Counted from the stretch's first letter, positions 46,050 to 58,379 are shown. The stretch is 64,000 nucleotides of DNA from Monodelphis domestica (GCF_027887165.1 NC_077228.1:210715135-210779134), one strand, 5' to 3'. Program-made: numbers and translations. The notes: generated by a model not told the origin, from the sequence alone.

Positions 46050-47172
46050 CAATATACAAGGAATCACAGATGATGTTCCAAGTATAATATAGGACCAGAA
46101 TGAGGTCACCTACACTTATAATGGGGAACTCGAGAGAGAGATGTGTGAAGGAGCTAAAGAAATGGAGAGAGGGGAGAGATTGAGCCTCCCCTCTCTTCCT
46201 CTTGGGGAAGTCAGCATAAATTGTCTTCTAGAGGATCAGAATATGTCCTTTCAGAGATTGGGTTGAATATGGAGTTTAAAAACTGAAGGAGAGGGTCCTA
46301 GAGAATTGACTCACTGCTTCCCCTCTTGATCTTGGCTGTTGTTGAAGGGCAAAGTAATTCTCCTGCCCCTGAATTTCCCAATCTCCCAACTGCCACATTT
46401 CTCCCTTTTAGACCTGAGTCACTCTACAGCCTGGTTTGGAGCTAACGCCCCTCCTTGGGGAGAAAGATATAATTTCCCCCAAAGCTTCAGTCCCTTTCAG
46501 TGATATTAGAAAGCAGACCTGATCTAAAAGGATAACTTGTTATTCTAGGGGACACACAAGGGAGGGAGAATGGGGTGGTTGAATGAGGAAAATGGGAAGT
46601 AGGAATCCCTATGAACTAACAACTGACCTCCCTCCCAAATCCTGAGGGTTCCGGCTGTCTGCCTGACCCTCTTTTGGTCAGTTGTTGAGGTTGTCCTTCC
46701 TCGTAATCTAATCTAGTTGTAGAATGAAGTTCAAGGACAATTTTTGGGGAAAGAGAGAATCTCCTTTAGTAGAGGGCTTTCCACAAAGTCCCAATCTACT
46801 TTTATCATCTTTAGCTGGAACCAGAGGGATTTGAGGTTTACTGGAAGATGAGCAATGTCCAGAGAGGCTCCCTGTCTCAGAGGTTTCCTCTCAGACCATC
46901 CATTCCAGGAGGGCTACCAAGAAGAAGTGAAGTAACTGCTTTGAATCCTCTTAGTTCTTCTGTTCCTTTTTTGGAATCTTGGGTCTTCCTTGCCCTTCCC
47001 CAACTTGGGTTGGTCTTTTGCATGCTGGATCTGATTTTTCTCTCTTACACAAGGTGCTGTGATATCCTTAAGTACATTTCTGACTGCTGCTAGTTCAGCT
47101 TTTGGGGGAGAACTATATTGTGTGTGTATTAACATGACACAATTGTTCATAGCTGATGATCCACATTGGATT
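46050..47172. other. ERV-like region of unclear polarity
   Basis: On the minus strand AAAAGGGAGAAA followed by TGTGGCAG (complement at about 46394-46413) looks like a polypurine tract and LTR start, which would make 46050-46397 an LTR on the minus strand. The remaining part to 47172 would be the leader upstream of the plus-strand gag fragment. These readings conflict. No coding domain was recognised here. Confidence 0.4.
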
Positions 47173-47376
47173 ATGGGTCAAAAACTTTCTTCTCATACCT
47201 GCTATATTCACTGGTCAAAGTCTCTAATACTGAGGCAAGGAATTAAGGTATCAGAGGCTAAGCTCCAAGCATTATTTAAGGTTATCTTAAAATGGTATCC
47301 TGACTTCCCAACACAAATGGGGCCTTACTATGCAAGAATGGGATTTAGTAGGGCAGACTATGAAACAAAGTCATGA
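47173..47376 (+). pseudogene. Endogenous retrovirus gag, matrix N-terminus
   Basis: 67 codons starting MGQ (Gly2, a myristoylation position in the family). They contain the basic/hydrophobic helix pattern GIKVSEAKLQAL followed by a WYPDFP block, which I recognise as the betaretrovirus/ERVK-type matrix domain. A stop at 47374-47376 ends the frame far short of a normal Gag. Matrix would target Gag to the membrane in a live virus. This copy is a broken fossil with no capsid, protease, polymerase or envelope seen near it. Confidence 0.65.
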
Positions 47377-47439
47377 AAAGGGACAAAGAGTATCCCTAGC
47401 CATTTGGAACATGTAGAAGCTTGTCTGTATGGCATTAAC

Positions 47440-47935
47440 AGAAGAACTAATCTAGAATTCCGTGGTTCAGCCTACCCTCTTATCTAACTTTCCTACTAAA
47501 AAGAATAACTCTTACCGTACTCCATTCCTTTTGCTAATCCCTTTACTTCACAGCTCCATACAGGTGGAGCTTCCAGCTGATTCTCATCTTGTGCTTCCCC
47601 CCCCCCCCCCCCAACCTTTCACTATTTCTCCTACAACTTTCACTGCTTCAACTGACTCTTCTCTCACGGTTTCTCCTCAATATTGTTCTATTACTTCTCA
47701 CCCTATTACCCCCTCACACATGATTGCTGCAGTCACACTTGACTCTACCCCTCCCCCAAATTTGGCCATGGATTCCACAGCCACAACTCTGCTTTTACCT
47801 CCCCCTCCCCTACTTCACCCAATCTCTCCTATCTCAGCTAATCCGTTTACCATCCAACTTGCTCTCCTTGGACACTTGTTACTTCTTCCCCACCGAAAGC
47901 TTCTAAGGCAATCACAGGCAAGCAGGCAATAGCGA
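47440..47935 (+). pseudogene. Proline/serine/threonine-rich gag-like segment
   Basis: Open on the plus strand from 47462 to 47932 with a strongly Pro/Ser/Thr-rich composition, including a run of about 16 C at 47597-47612 and PPPPL repeats. Its position just after the matrix fragment fits the linker between matrix and capsid in Gag, but no capsid homology follows. It ends just before the LTR. It could also be low-complexity DNA. Confidence 0.4.
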
Positions 47936-47943
47936 GCGCCCCA

Positions 47944-48717
47944 TGTTGGGTGCCAAATATGTAGCTGCCAGCAGCCACAAAATATTATCTTCCTGGGTAA
48001 GCACCTGAGAAGGGAAGCTGGAGACTGAGGGAAAATGGGTGAAGATAAGAGATTAGAGATAAGAGAGAGGGAACATGAAGAAGAAAGAAAGACATAAGGA
48101 TGAAAGGTTCAGCAGCATGAGATTCTGTATGTGCTCCTCTGATGGTGGAAAGAGAGAGCAGGAATGGGGAATGGGAGGTAGTTAATGAACATGAGACATG
48201 GCAGAGAATTTAACATTGGCTTGGTTAACAACCACAAAATAAAATAGGTGTAGGCTAAGATAATTGAGGACTTAGCAACCCGCCCAGAGGTCAACTGACT
48301 TTTGGACTGGAGACTTAGGGAGTTCCCAAAATGATGACAAGAGGAAATGTAAAAAATGGAGACGAACCCAGGACTCCAGTCCCCAGAAGTCCTTGCTCAC
48401 TTCCCAGAATGCTTTGTAATTGCACTGAATTCTTACCTGGGCGAGATCACAAATTATTATTTAAAGGATTTCTCTGCCTACTGAGGGTCTTTTCCTGTTT
48501 CTGTTTCCAAACAGACACATCTCTCATGATGTAAGTGAAATTGAATTGGGCCTCTTGGCCCTCCTAGACACGTGCTTTTCTTACTTGTATTTTCTTAAGC
48601 TCTTAATCTTTAATAAACCTCATAAAAATATAATACTTCTAGCAGAGAGAGACTAACTTCTACCTGCCTCAGTTTCCCCTAAATTTTAATCATAACAGTT
48701 GAATTTTAACTGTTACA
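47944..48717 (+). mobile_element. ERV LTR, class II-like
   Basis: Starts TGTTGGGTGCC (an alternative start TGTAGCTG lies at 47960) and ends TTAACTGTTACA. Plus-strand signals are a TATA-like attatttaaagg at about 48450 and AATAAA at about 48611 followed by cataaaaatataatac. The same arrangement occurs in 59486-59993. No matching flanking duplication. See the finding on the primer-site-like 18-mer at its left edge. Confidence 0.65.
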
Positions 48718-48949
48718 GAGTGGTCAGCATATCATAAGATCAGTTACACTTTGATACAAGGATTAAGTAATCAATTATGAGAAATATAACCATAAATTTG
48801 TAACATGAATACATTGATTATGATAGTCAATTTTTTAATGCATCAGCAATACTTTCAAGATTAGTTCATACCTGGATCCTCATGTTTATCATACTTTTAT
48901 ATTCACAAGATATAATGGGAATTTGGAATACTCATTGCTCCCCTTTGCC
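48718..48949. other. No recognised feature
   Basis: AT-rich flank. Nothing recognised. Confidence 0.4.
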
Positions 48950-49779
48950 ACTTCCAGACTTTCCTTCTAATACTCAGCAGCTTTCTCTTCTTTGAGGTTT
49001 GCACCATTCAAATTTGTCACCCAGTCAAAATCCTAGTGTCTGTTATCTATTGATGTCAGGACATTTTCCCTTCTTCCCCTATTGAGTTTAATGCTTGACT
49101 CACACTTTCTCTTTATTCTCCTAACTTATACAGCCATGCTAGGAGATTTCCACATATACATACTAATTTCCTCTAATACTTTAATTTCCATTTTCTCAAT
49201 TTACTCAACTCTTATGACCTACTCTTCCACTCCCACCTCATCTTCACAGAAATATAGTCATGCCTTTGATCTTACCATCATCTCCCAGCACCAATGATAC
49301 ACTTCCATGTTTATGAACTCTGAAATTCTTTTACCTCATCATCATATTTTTATTTTCCCATCTTTCTTTCTGCCTTATAACTTCTAACCCTATTTATTAT
49401 CCTAATCATCTCCTTTAATCACTCTGACACTCAAGTCCTTCCCAACAGGCCATAATTCCTGCTCTGGCCACACTCTCTTCCTATCATAACCTCTTAGAAA
49501 ACTATTTCAATTCTCCAGTGTCCTCTATCCAAGAGTCTTGTCTCTTCATCCTATAGCCGATCATGTCCAATCCTAATCTTGGATTGCTCCTACCATCTAT
49601 GGTCTTCACTTCTATTCATCTGAATGGGCTTGAGAAAATTGCTAAACTGATCTGGATCCACTGCAGAGAAATATTACATAATCTCAACTGGGCCTTCATT
49701 GGAAATAAGGCAATCCTTTTCTACCTCTCTGACTTGAGTCACTATAATGCTGATCATAGTCATTTTTCCAAATCTTTAA

Positions 49780-50545
49780 TCTCTCTAAGAGAAAAGGATT
49801 ACCAAAATATTTTAGCAGTTCTTTTTGTAATGGCAAAGAATTGGAAATTGAGGGCTTATTCATCATAATAGATTAATAAATTGTGATATATGATTGTAAT
49901 GGAATATTATTGCACCATAGGAAATGACTGATGAACAGGATGAGTTCATAAAAACCAGGAAAAGATTTTTATGAACTGATGCAAAGTGAAGTGAGCAGAA
50001 CTAGGAGAACAGTGTATCCTGTAGCAGAAATATTTTATGATAATCAGCTTTGAAAGACTAAACTATTATTGATAGAGCAAGTTTCCAAGATAACCACAAG
50101 GGACTGGTGATGAAAATGTTATCCACAACCCAAGAAGGAATTATTGAAGACTAAGGAAGCTCAAAGCATTTCATTTTCTACCTTATTTCTTCATTGGATT
50201 TTAATTGTATGTATGATGTATCTTCTGTCATGGCATGAACAATATGGAAATATACATTGCATGAAAGTACTGTTATAACTTATATCAGACTATTTACCAC
50301 CTTGGGGAAGGAGGTGGAAAGGAGAGGAGAAAATCTGAATTCTAAAATATCAGAAATCATTTGTCAAAAACTATATCCTAGTGCAAACATCAACAACATG
50401 GAAATGGGTTCTGATCAAGGACACAAGTAATACCCAATGAAATTGGGCGTGGGCTGTGGGAAGGGTAGGTAGAGGGGAGGGAGGGAAAGAATGTGATTAT
50501 TGTAACCAAGGAATAAAGTTCTAAATTAACTAAAAAAAAAAAAAC
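49780..50545 (+). mobile_element. Two L1 3' ends in tandem
   Basis: The first (49780-50375) is an old L1 end: 'tgatgcaaagtgaagtgagcagaactaggagaacagtg', '...tgaattctaaaatatcag'. The second (about 50380-50545) begins 'tagtgcaaacatcaacaacatggaaatgggttctgatcaagg' and ends in poly-A. It closely matches the 3' end at 25922-26094. Confidence 0.8.
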
Positions 50546-50603
50546 CTCTTTCTACATGTAATGGAAAAAATAAATTTAAAAAATTAAAATATTTTTAAAA
50601 ATT

Positions 50604-51060
50604 CAAAGGTATTTTATTTTTCCAGTTACATGTAATAATAAATTTCAACATGTTTTCCAAAATTATAAGATCCAAACCATCTCTTTCCATTCCTTCTCTC
50701 TCCCTACTTGGAGAAGGGAAACAATTTGATCTGGACCATACATGTATTATCATGCAAAACACACTTCCATATTGGTCATTGTTGAAAGACCACACTCATA
50801 CAAAACCCAAACCCCCAAATAAAACTGTAAATACACTGAAAGACAGTATGCTTTGATCTGCATCCATCCAGCTAAATAGTTCTTTCTCTGAAGTGGCTAG
50901 CATACACTTCCATAAATCTTTCAGAAATATTCCAGATGATTGCTTTACTGAGAGAAGCCAAATTTTCATAGTTAATCATCATTCAATATTGTGGCTACTG
51001 TGCACAGTGTTCTTCTGGTTCTGTTTGTTTTGCTCTGCATCAGTTCATGCAGATCTAAGA
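50604..51060 (-). mobile_element. Old L1 3' end
   Basis: Minus strand: 'ttacatgtaataataaatttcaacatg', 'caaaacacacttccatattgg', 'agttctttctctgaagtggctagca', 'ctcctgcatcagttcatgcag'-type end block. Confidence 0.8.
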
Positions 51061-51785
51061 AATGTATATATTTTTTAAATCTTTAATCTCTTCTCATATT
51101 TTCCAAAGCAAATCTGCTACCTACTCTCTTACCTGATCGTGTAGTTTTATACATCACTGAAAAAAACAATGAAGCCATTTACTGAACTCTCTCTTTTTGC
51201 TACTTCTTTATTTCAGGTCACTCAAGTGACCTTTTCCTGCTATTTCCTCTTTGTACATGTCTCATATTAAGAAGTTACCCTTGTTCTCGCCAAGGCTAAC
51301 CCCACTACATTTCCAAGTGATCTCATTTCATCCTATCTGCTCCAGCAGATTGCTCCCTTCTCTCTTCCCCACTCTCACTAATCTTCAATCTCTCCCTGTC
51401 TACTGACCATGCCCCTGCTGACTACAAGCAGGTCTTTCCCTATCCTCAAAAAACCTCTTATTTGAGCTCTCCATTCCCACTAAGTATTGTGTCATTTCTC
51501 TTCTGCCCTTTGTGGCTAAACTCCTTGAGAAGGCTATGGACAATAGATTCCTCCACTTCTTCCCCTCTCATTCTTTTCTAAATTCTATATTGGCTTGGCT
51601 TTTGACTTCATTATTCAACTGAACCTGCTCTTAGCAAAGCTCCTAATGATCTCCTAATTGACAAATCTAGTTCTCAATCTTCGCCCTTCTTGACCTTTCT
51701 GCAGCCTTTGAAAATGTCAATCTTTCTCTTCTTGAAATTCTTTTCTCTCTGGGTTTTGTAACATTGATTTTTCCTGTTTGTTTGT

Positions 51786-51985
51786 TTTTTAAACTCTTAT
51801 CTTTTGTCTTAGAATCAATACTGTGCATTGGTTTCCAAGGCAGCAGAGCAGTAGGAACTAGGCAATGGGGGTTCAGAGACTTGCTCAGGGTCACACAACT
51901 AGGACATGTCTGAGGTCAAATTTGAACTCAGGACCTTCCATCTCTAAGCCTGCCTCTCAATGCACTGAGCCTCCTCCCTGCCCCC
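51786..51985 (-). mobile_element. tRNA-derived SINE inside L2
   Basis: Complete minus-strand copy between 'ttcctgtttgtttgttt' and 'cccccttttggttagctttt'. The L2 continues afterwards. Confidence 0.92.
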
Positions 51986-52299
51986 TTTTGGTTAGCTTTT
52001 AAAGCTCTTCACAATCTGGTCCCTTCCTACTTTTCCAGGCTTCTTCCAAAGTATTCCCCTCTAAACCCTCCATGGTCTTGCTATATTGACCTGCTTGATG
52101 TTTCTTACATCTGATCCATCTCTTATCACCATGCTTTTGTCCTAACTTTCCTCCAACTCTGGAATGCTTTCCCTCCTTACTTCTCTTAGAATCATTTACT
52201 TCCTTCACAATTTTGCCTCCATGCCACCTTCTATAGGAATGCTCTCAATAGCTAATGACTTTCCTTCTGGGATTGCCTTGCTACTGTGTATATCTTTTC

Positions 52300-52301
52300 C
52301 A

Positions 52302-52360
<59 letters not shown>
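52300..52360. repeat. (TG)n(TA)n microsatellite
   Basis: tgtgtgtg followed by about 24 TA units, within the L2 3' part. The predicted Ile-Tyr repeat frame is an artefact. Confidence 0.97.
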
Positions 52361-52361
<1 letters not shown>

Positions 52362-52538
52362 TGTACATACAGAAGCATATATTTTTTCTCCCTAATTAGA
52401 ATTTAAGTTTCTGGGGGCAGAAAATGTTTTTGCTTTTTCTTTGTATCAATACTGCTAAGCACAAGAAAAGCCACAAAAAAGGCTAATAAATTGATTTTTA
52501 GATAAAAGAAAATTAGAAGTTCTAATCTTTTCTTCTTC

Positions 52539-52604
52539 CCATTGCCTAGCCCTTACTGCTCTTCTGCCTTAGAACCAATTCTAAGAGGGAAGGTAAAGGT
52601 TTAA
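52539..52604 (+). mobile_element. tRNA-derived SINE, 3' fragment
   Basis: 'cccattgcctagcccttactgctcttctgccttagaaccaa' through 'gaaggtaaaggttt'. The head is missing. Confidence 0.8.
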
Positions 52605-52649
52605 AACATAAAATTTAATGAAATTTAAAAATGTATATATACACACATT

Positions 52650-53370
52650 CATATATATAATTGTATTTTTATTTTAACTATTTCCCAATTGTATTTTTTA
52701 AACTTTAAAAAAATTTCAATTACACAAACAATTTTTTGCACTTGTTTTCTGACACTTTGTGATTCAGATTTTTCTCTCTCCTTGTCTCCCCTTTCTTCTC
52801 TTTCTCTTCCTCCCCAAGGTGATACATAATCTGATATAGATTATACCAGTGCTTTCATACAATACATATTTCTATAATTCATCATGCTGTGACAGAAGAC
52901 ACATATCACACATAAAATAAAATAAAAACTCAGGAAGGAAATAAAGTGAAAGATAAACATCCTTTCATTTGCAATCAGACTCCAACAGTTCCTTCTTTGT
53001 CTATGGATAGTATTTTCTTTCATGAGTCCTTTGGGGTTATCTTGGAACTTTGTTTTGCTGATGATAGTTTAGTCCTTCACAGTTGATCATTGCACAATAT
53101 TTCTGTTACTGTATATACTGTCCTCCTGGTTCTGCTCATTTCACTTTACATCAGTTCATATAAGTCTCTCCAAGTTTTTCTGAATTCATCCTGTTCATTG
53201 TTTCTTATGGTACAATAGTATCCCATTACCACCATATACCACAACTTGTTCATTCATTCCCCAATTGATGGGATGCCTCTTCGGTTCTTTGCCACTACAA
53301 AAAGAACTGCTAAAAATATTTTTGTACAGGTAGCTCCTTTCCCCTTATTTCTGATATCTGACAAAAGAAA
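52650..53370 (-). mobile_element. Old L1 3' end
   Basis: Minus strand: 'ttgattcagatttttctctctcc', 'cagttccttctttgtctatggatag', 'gtcctcctggttctgctcatttcacttt', 'cattccccaattgatgggatgcc', and 'tttgccactacaaaaagaactgc'. Confidence 0.8.
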
Positions 53371-53568
53371 CGTTTAAAAAAAAAAAACATTCAACATCTA
53401 GGAACACAAAATTTAATATGCAAACCAAAGAACAAAAGAAAAAAGTAATTGCATACAAAACTAGAAACATTGCCAATTTAGTTTATTTTCATTACATATT
53501 AACTTAAACAAGTTACTATATGAGATAATATTTATTAGATACTCAATATAGTGTTTAATACATAGTAG

Positions 53569-54010
<442 letters not shown>

Positions 54011-54020
54011 TACATAGTAG

Positions 54021-54297
54021 TGTAAAATTTAAATTAAGATCTAATAATGCCAAGCATTATATTTTATAAGATTTATTAGTAATCACTTGAAGTAGAAGAA
54101 ATACAAGAACAAAAGTAAAAGATTGAGTAAAGCCACATGAGTAAAATTCTCCTGCCTGGCACGCACCGAATCTCCACCAGGAAAAGAGAGCGAGAGCAGA
54201 ACTACACAAAACTTATATCTTCCCTACATTAGTTCATTATGTAGATACATAACTGCAATGCTGGGAGAGAGAGTCCTTGGGGAGAAAATTCTAATTA
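54021..54297 (-). mobile_element. Short LTR-like element
   Basis: Minus strand reads TGTAATTAGAATTTTC to TTTAAATTTTACA, with a TATA-like GATATAAG (complement near 54211) and CTAATAAATCTTATAAAATATAATGC near the end (polyadenylation type). No flanking duplication confirmed. It abuts the SINE target duplication. Confidence 0.45.
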
Positions 54298-54399
54298 CAC
54301 ACACACACAAAATCTTTTTTGCTACTTTATCTCCTTCTGAACTTCTTTCATGTTCATTTAATTTTGTTACTATTACTCTTTTAATTATTTACATAATAG

Positions 54400-54620
54400 T
54401 AGCCAGTGGCATTGAGTTCTAATTTCTTTATTCTGCAGCACTTCACACACGTCTTCTCATATTTCCTCATATTTTTAACATTTGTCATCTCTCAGTTCAA
54501 TAATGTTCCATTTCATTATAAATCACAGTTTGCTCAGCCAATTGTTAGATGTGTATTGTTTCCAGTTCTTGCTATTACAAATAATGGCACATTATGTCTT
54601 TATAGATGTAATGGGGAATT
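54400..54620 (-). mobile_element. Old L1 fragment
   Basis: 'aatgttccatttcattataaatcacagtttgctcagccaattg' and 'cttgctattacaaataatggc' resemble the antisense L1 ORF2 end. Very diverged. Confidence 0.5.
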
Positions 54621-54974
54621 GATGAGGGAAATCTCTGACAAGTCGAGTCCTTCCCACCCTCCATCCATTTTATGAAATTACAGGGTGTGAACTTTTGTCA
54701 AGTCAAATAAAAAACTATTAATACTTCCATTCTCTGCATTTTAGACACATGTCTACTGGAAACATTTTTATTTAATTTAACATTGTCCTAAATCCAAGCC
54801 ATTTCTAGCTTAGAGAGATAAATGTCTAAAATGGCATAATCAAGCCCTCAAAATATCTCTCTCCCCTAAAAGAGTTGATGTAACATTTATAAAGATTTTG
54901 GATAAGGAAATGGTCACATATTTGTTGAAATCAAGAAAGAACCACATATATGTTTGCGGTTGTGATTTTTAAAA

Positions 54975-55130
54975 ATTACTCTATTACAGATAAGAATAAT
55001 ATGGAAATAGGTTTTGAGTAATAATACATGTATAACCCAGTGGAATTGTTTGTCAGCTCCAGGAGGGGGAAGGGAAGAGGAGAGGAAGAAAATATGTATC
55101 ATATAACCATAGAAAAATTTCTAAAAAAAC
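54975..55130 (+). mobile_element. Old L1 3' terminus
   Basis: 'aataatatggaaataggttttgagtaataatacatgtataacccagtgg' followed by 'gaggaagaaaatatgtatcatataacc'. Confidence 0.75.
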
Positions 55131-55316
55131 AAATAATGTGGGAGAAAAGAAAGAACCACAAAATGGTAGAAATGGCCATGGCCACTTATAGAGGACCATT
55201 TGGAGGAACAAAGCCAGTTGCCCTCTCCCCCAACCTACTTTCTTAAGGATAGCTTAAATAGAACTCTTGCTTTGAAGTAAAAAAGAAGATAGATGTGTGG
55301 AGGAAACATTTTGTAC

Positions 55317-56138
55317 TGTAGAGATTTAATTTAACTCTCCCCTGATTGTGAAAAGAAAATTAATTAGCTCTCCCCTGATTGTGAAAAATTAAATTAACTC
55401 CCCTGCCCATTTTTAGATTTAATTACCCAAAGTGTAAACACCCTACTTAAAGTTGAGTGGGGAGATCTGCCCATTTTTAGATCTAATCACCAAAAGTGTA
55501 AACATCCCACTTAATCATGAAGTGGGGAGGTTTGTGACCCACATGTACAATAGTGGGTGACAAATGAGAAGCAAACTGACTGCCCTGTGGGCTGTCCAAA
55601 GCAAAGCTTCAACTGTGATTGGTAGATGTAAAATTAGAGGAAGGCACAGGAAGTGATACAAAAGAGTCTTTAAAAGGGAGTTACAACTTCCTGAGTAGAA
55701 TTCAACTTGGACTTCATCTTCTTCTGGAGTTCTAAGTATGAGTTGGAGGCTGGTGAAGAATATGCTGAGACCTTTCCTAGTGAGACTGTCCTTAAATCTC
55801 TCCCTTTGGACTGACACTTGGTGAGTGAAAAAGCTGACTCCTTTCCTGGATTTTCTGAAGAGACTAGCCTTAGGAAAGACCTTCCTCTTGAGAAAGACTT
55901 CCCCAAGTCCTCAGCTTTGCTGAGGTCTAAGGACTAACTCTCCCTGCCTGGGTTGAACCAGGGGCTGGGAATAAATTATTAGTGCTTAGGCTAGATATCT
56001 TACCCTAACCTCTCCCTGATATCCTACTTCATTCTTTCTTTATTTTGTAAGTAAATTGTAAATAAATCCTGGCAACCCTATTCTTAAATAATCCAGTCCA
56101 ACCTTTTTAATAAAATAGCCACTATTTTCCCCCTTACA
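55317..56138 (+). mobile_element. Solo LTR, family 2, TSD GTAC
   Basis: 822-bp LTR from TGTAGAGATTTAA to CCCCTTACA. GTAC flanks it exactly at 55313-55316 and 56139-56142. It has 'ctgtgattggtagatg' (CCAAT-like complement), tttaaaaggg near 55670 (TATA-like) and aataaatcc near 56061 (polyadenylation). No internal region follows. Confidence 0.9.
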
Positions 56139-56397
56139 GTACTGGCCATTTTCAGTTGGATCCTTATACAGTGACTGAACAGGTTTAGAAGAAAAAGTGT
56201 GCCCTGACATGAGGGATGAACTCTTAGGCTCTGGGTGATCCAAATAACAAAAGTAGAAGCAGACTGGGACATGTCAATTTGTATTAAACATTAAAAGTAC
56301 CTATGGGAATAATAATAGATTAATAAACTAATAAAATAAAATGTTATGAGAATAATTATAATAGATAAGTAAACATAAATTATTGTGTCATGATGAT

Positions 56398-57091
56398 TGT
56401 AAGGATAATTTTAGGGTTGTGACCTAATCTAAATTAATTTTGGTCACCAGGGAATATCCCAAATAAAATACCCAAGTCAGTTTGGAAATTTATGGTGGTT
56501 TAATTAATATAGAGGGAAGGAATTAAGGAGAAGAGAGAGGGGAAAAGTATAGGATTTCTCCCACTTAGCCTGTGCCAGGGGGAGTTCAAAGTCCTCTGCC
56601 ATGAGGTCTCTGAAGAAGATTAGTGGCTTTTTAAGAGGATAGTGTTTGGAAGGTAAAAGAGAAAGAATCAGCCTAACCTCCCAGAGAGCTCAGTAAAGAT
56701 GCCTCACCTGAACTAGGCTACTCAGCTTCCTCCAGTATGGTATCAAGGAAAACTCACTGCTAAACCTGGACAATAGCAGCTGCCATGCCAAGATGCTGAA
56801 ACACTCAGCACGCAGCCACCAGCCACTTCTCCACTGCCAAAGAGGCTGGAGAGAGGAAGTGACACGAAATATACAGGTGGTTTTTACATCACTTTCCTGT
56901 GTCTCACATGTACCAATGGTAACTTAAGCTTGACTTAGGACAGCCCAGGGGTCTGTCAGTTGTTTCTGATTTGTCATTTGCTAGCACATGTCTGTCATAG
57001 GCCATCCTCCTAAATACTTAATCCTTAAGCTTGGGTGTAGACATTCCTGTTTTTGTTAGACTAAGTAGGGTGGAGTAATCTAAAGTTCACA
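56398..57091 (-). mobile_element. LTR, family 1
   Basis: Plus-strand ends TGTAAGGATAATTTT and AAAGTTCACA. It parallels 60915-61654 over its whole length. The flanks TGAT and TAAT differ at one base. Minus-strand orientation. Confidence 0.82.
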
Positions 57092-57175
57092 TAATAATAA
57101 AACTTGCATTTTAAACCCTAAACTGATCTGGGAAGAACCTAGGCCAAAGTATAGGACAAGTACTTCTGCCTTTTA

Positions 57176-57360
57176 AAAGAAAAATCCCAAGCTTTTTGTC
57201 TTAGTAACAACTCTAAGACCGAAGGGCAAGTGCTAGGCAATTGGGATTAAGTGACTTGCCCAGAGTTACATGGTTAGGAAGTGTTTGAGGTCAAATTCAA
57301 ACCCAGGTTCTCCCAACTCCAGGCCCGGTGCTGTATTCCCTATACCACCTAACTGCCCCA
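57176..57360 (-). mobile_element. tRNA-derived SINE
   Basis: Older minus-strand copy. TTCTGCCTTTTA occurs on both sides (about 57164 and 57364), a probable target duplication. Confidence 0.88.
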
Positions 57361-57399
57361 GTTCTTCTGCCTTTTAGAAAACTTCCAGGATTATTTACT

Positions 57400-57830
57400 T
57401 ACAAAAAAGAAGAACATGTATAATAATTAAAATTAAATTATAAGGCTCCTAGTAACTTTAATAACTTTATTACATTAGAGTAGTAATAGTAAAGAGAGGG
57501 AAAAGTAGGAAAGAGGCAGAGAGTTACTTAGCTCACTACTCTGTTGGCCTCCATAATGGATTGAAACCAAGCACCAACAAGAGTTCCTCCAGGATCCAAG
57601 CTCCAGCCAGAAGATGTAGAAGACCTCCTGGTCTGACTTTATTTTTCCACCCACTAACTCTCACATGTCACATATCAGGAACCAATCATAATTTCTTAAT
57701 TTCCCTGAGCCACCCAGGGGGACAGTGACTGTGGAATTGGCTTCTTGACTCATCGTTGGTTCTTGGGTTCTCTAACTTCCTTTCTCTGAGGGTCTGTTTC
57801 TATATGTACATCTTAGTAGTCTTTAATCTT
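57400..57830 (-). mobile_element. Possible LTR-like sequence
   Basis: The arrangement 'gaaccaatcataatttcttaatttccctgagccacccagggggacagtga' parallels the 'accaatgat..taggacagcccaggggtctgtca' block of family 1. A tttattacatta tract lies near 57467. Ends not determined. Confidence 0.35.
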
Positions 57831-57884
57831 CAGATCACTGAGAGGTGACATAAAACAAAGCAACATTAATGGAGAGGACAATTC

Positions 57885-58060
57885 TCTTCCAATATATGGA
57901 AATATGTTTTGTATGATAATACATGTATAACCCAGACTGAATTGTTTGCCAGCTCCAGTATGGGGGAAGGAAGGAGGGAGGGAGATAATTTGGATCATAT
58001 AACTTTGGAAAACTTATGGGGAAATTTGCTATTATATATAATTGGTTAAAAAAATAATTA
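57885..58060 (+). mobile_element. Old L1 3' terminus
   Basis: 'tatatggaaatatgttttgtatgataatacatgtataaccc', 'aggagggagggagataatttggatc' and 'attggttaaaaaaataatt'. Confidence 0.78.
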
Positions 58061-58073
58061 AAAAGAAAACTTC

Positions 58074-58287
58074 CCAGGAGATGCTAGATGGCTCAGTAGA
58101 TTGAGAACCAAGCCTAGAGAACAGAGATTGTGGGTTCAAATCTGATCTCAGATACTTTCTAGCTGTGTGGCCCTGGGCAAGTCACTTCACCCTCATTGCC
58201 TGGCCCTTACTGTTCCTCTGCCTTGGAACCAATACACAATATGGATTCCAAGATGGAAGGTGAGGGTTTTTGTTGTTTTTTTCAAAG
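58074..58287 (+). mobile_element. tRNA-derived SINE, TSD AAAAGAAAACTTC
   Basis: Complete copy flanked by the exact 13-mer AAAAGAAAACTTC (58061-58073 and 58288-58300). Inserted at the poly-A end of the preceding L1 terminus. Confidence 0.94.
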
Positions 58288-58379
58288 AAAAGAAAACTTC
58301 TTGTACTATCTGCAGCTACAGCATCAAAGTCTCTTACATGTGGAAGGTACTCAATTCATTCCAAATGCATACTCTTCTG

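Larger units (their letters stand above)
48950..52490 (+). mobile_element. Old L2 LINE, interrupted
   Basis: Plus-strand L2. 49060-49770 holds the endonuclease part: a MLGDFHI-like frame (49130-49160, the Asp of the GDFN block), then 'tcttaccatcatctccca', 'cactctgacactcaagtccttccc' and 'cttggattgctcctaccatct'. 51120-51770 and 51990-52290 hold the reverse transcriptase to C-terminal part: 'aagctcttcacaatctggtcccttcctacttttccaggcttcttcc', 'ccaactctggaatgctttccctcc'. The tail is at 52380-52490. Interrupting pieces are L1 ends (49780-51060), a SINE (51786-51985) and a TA repeat. No intact ORF. Confidence 0.75.

Noticed and set aside
48707..48740. String TGGTCAGCATA shared by the right flanks of the LTRs at 48717 and 61654, as a possible common primer-binding site
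   Set aside because: The 61654 LTR is in minus orientation with its own duplication, so its right flank is host DNA. The 11-bp match is most likely chance.
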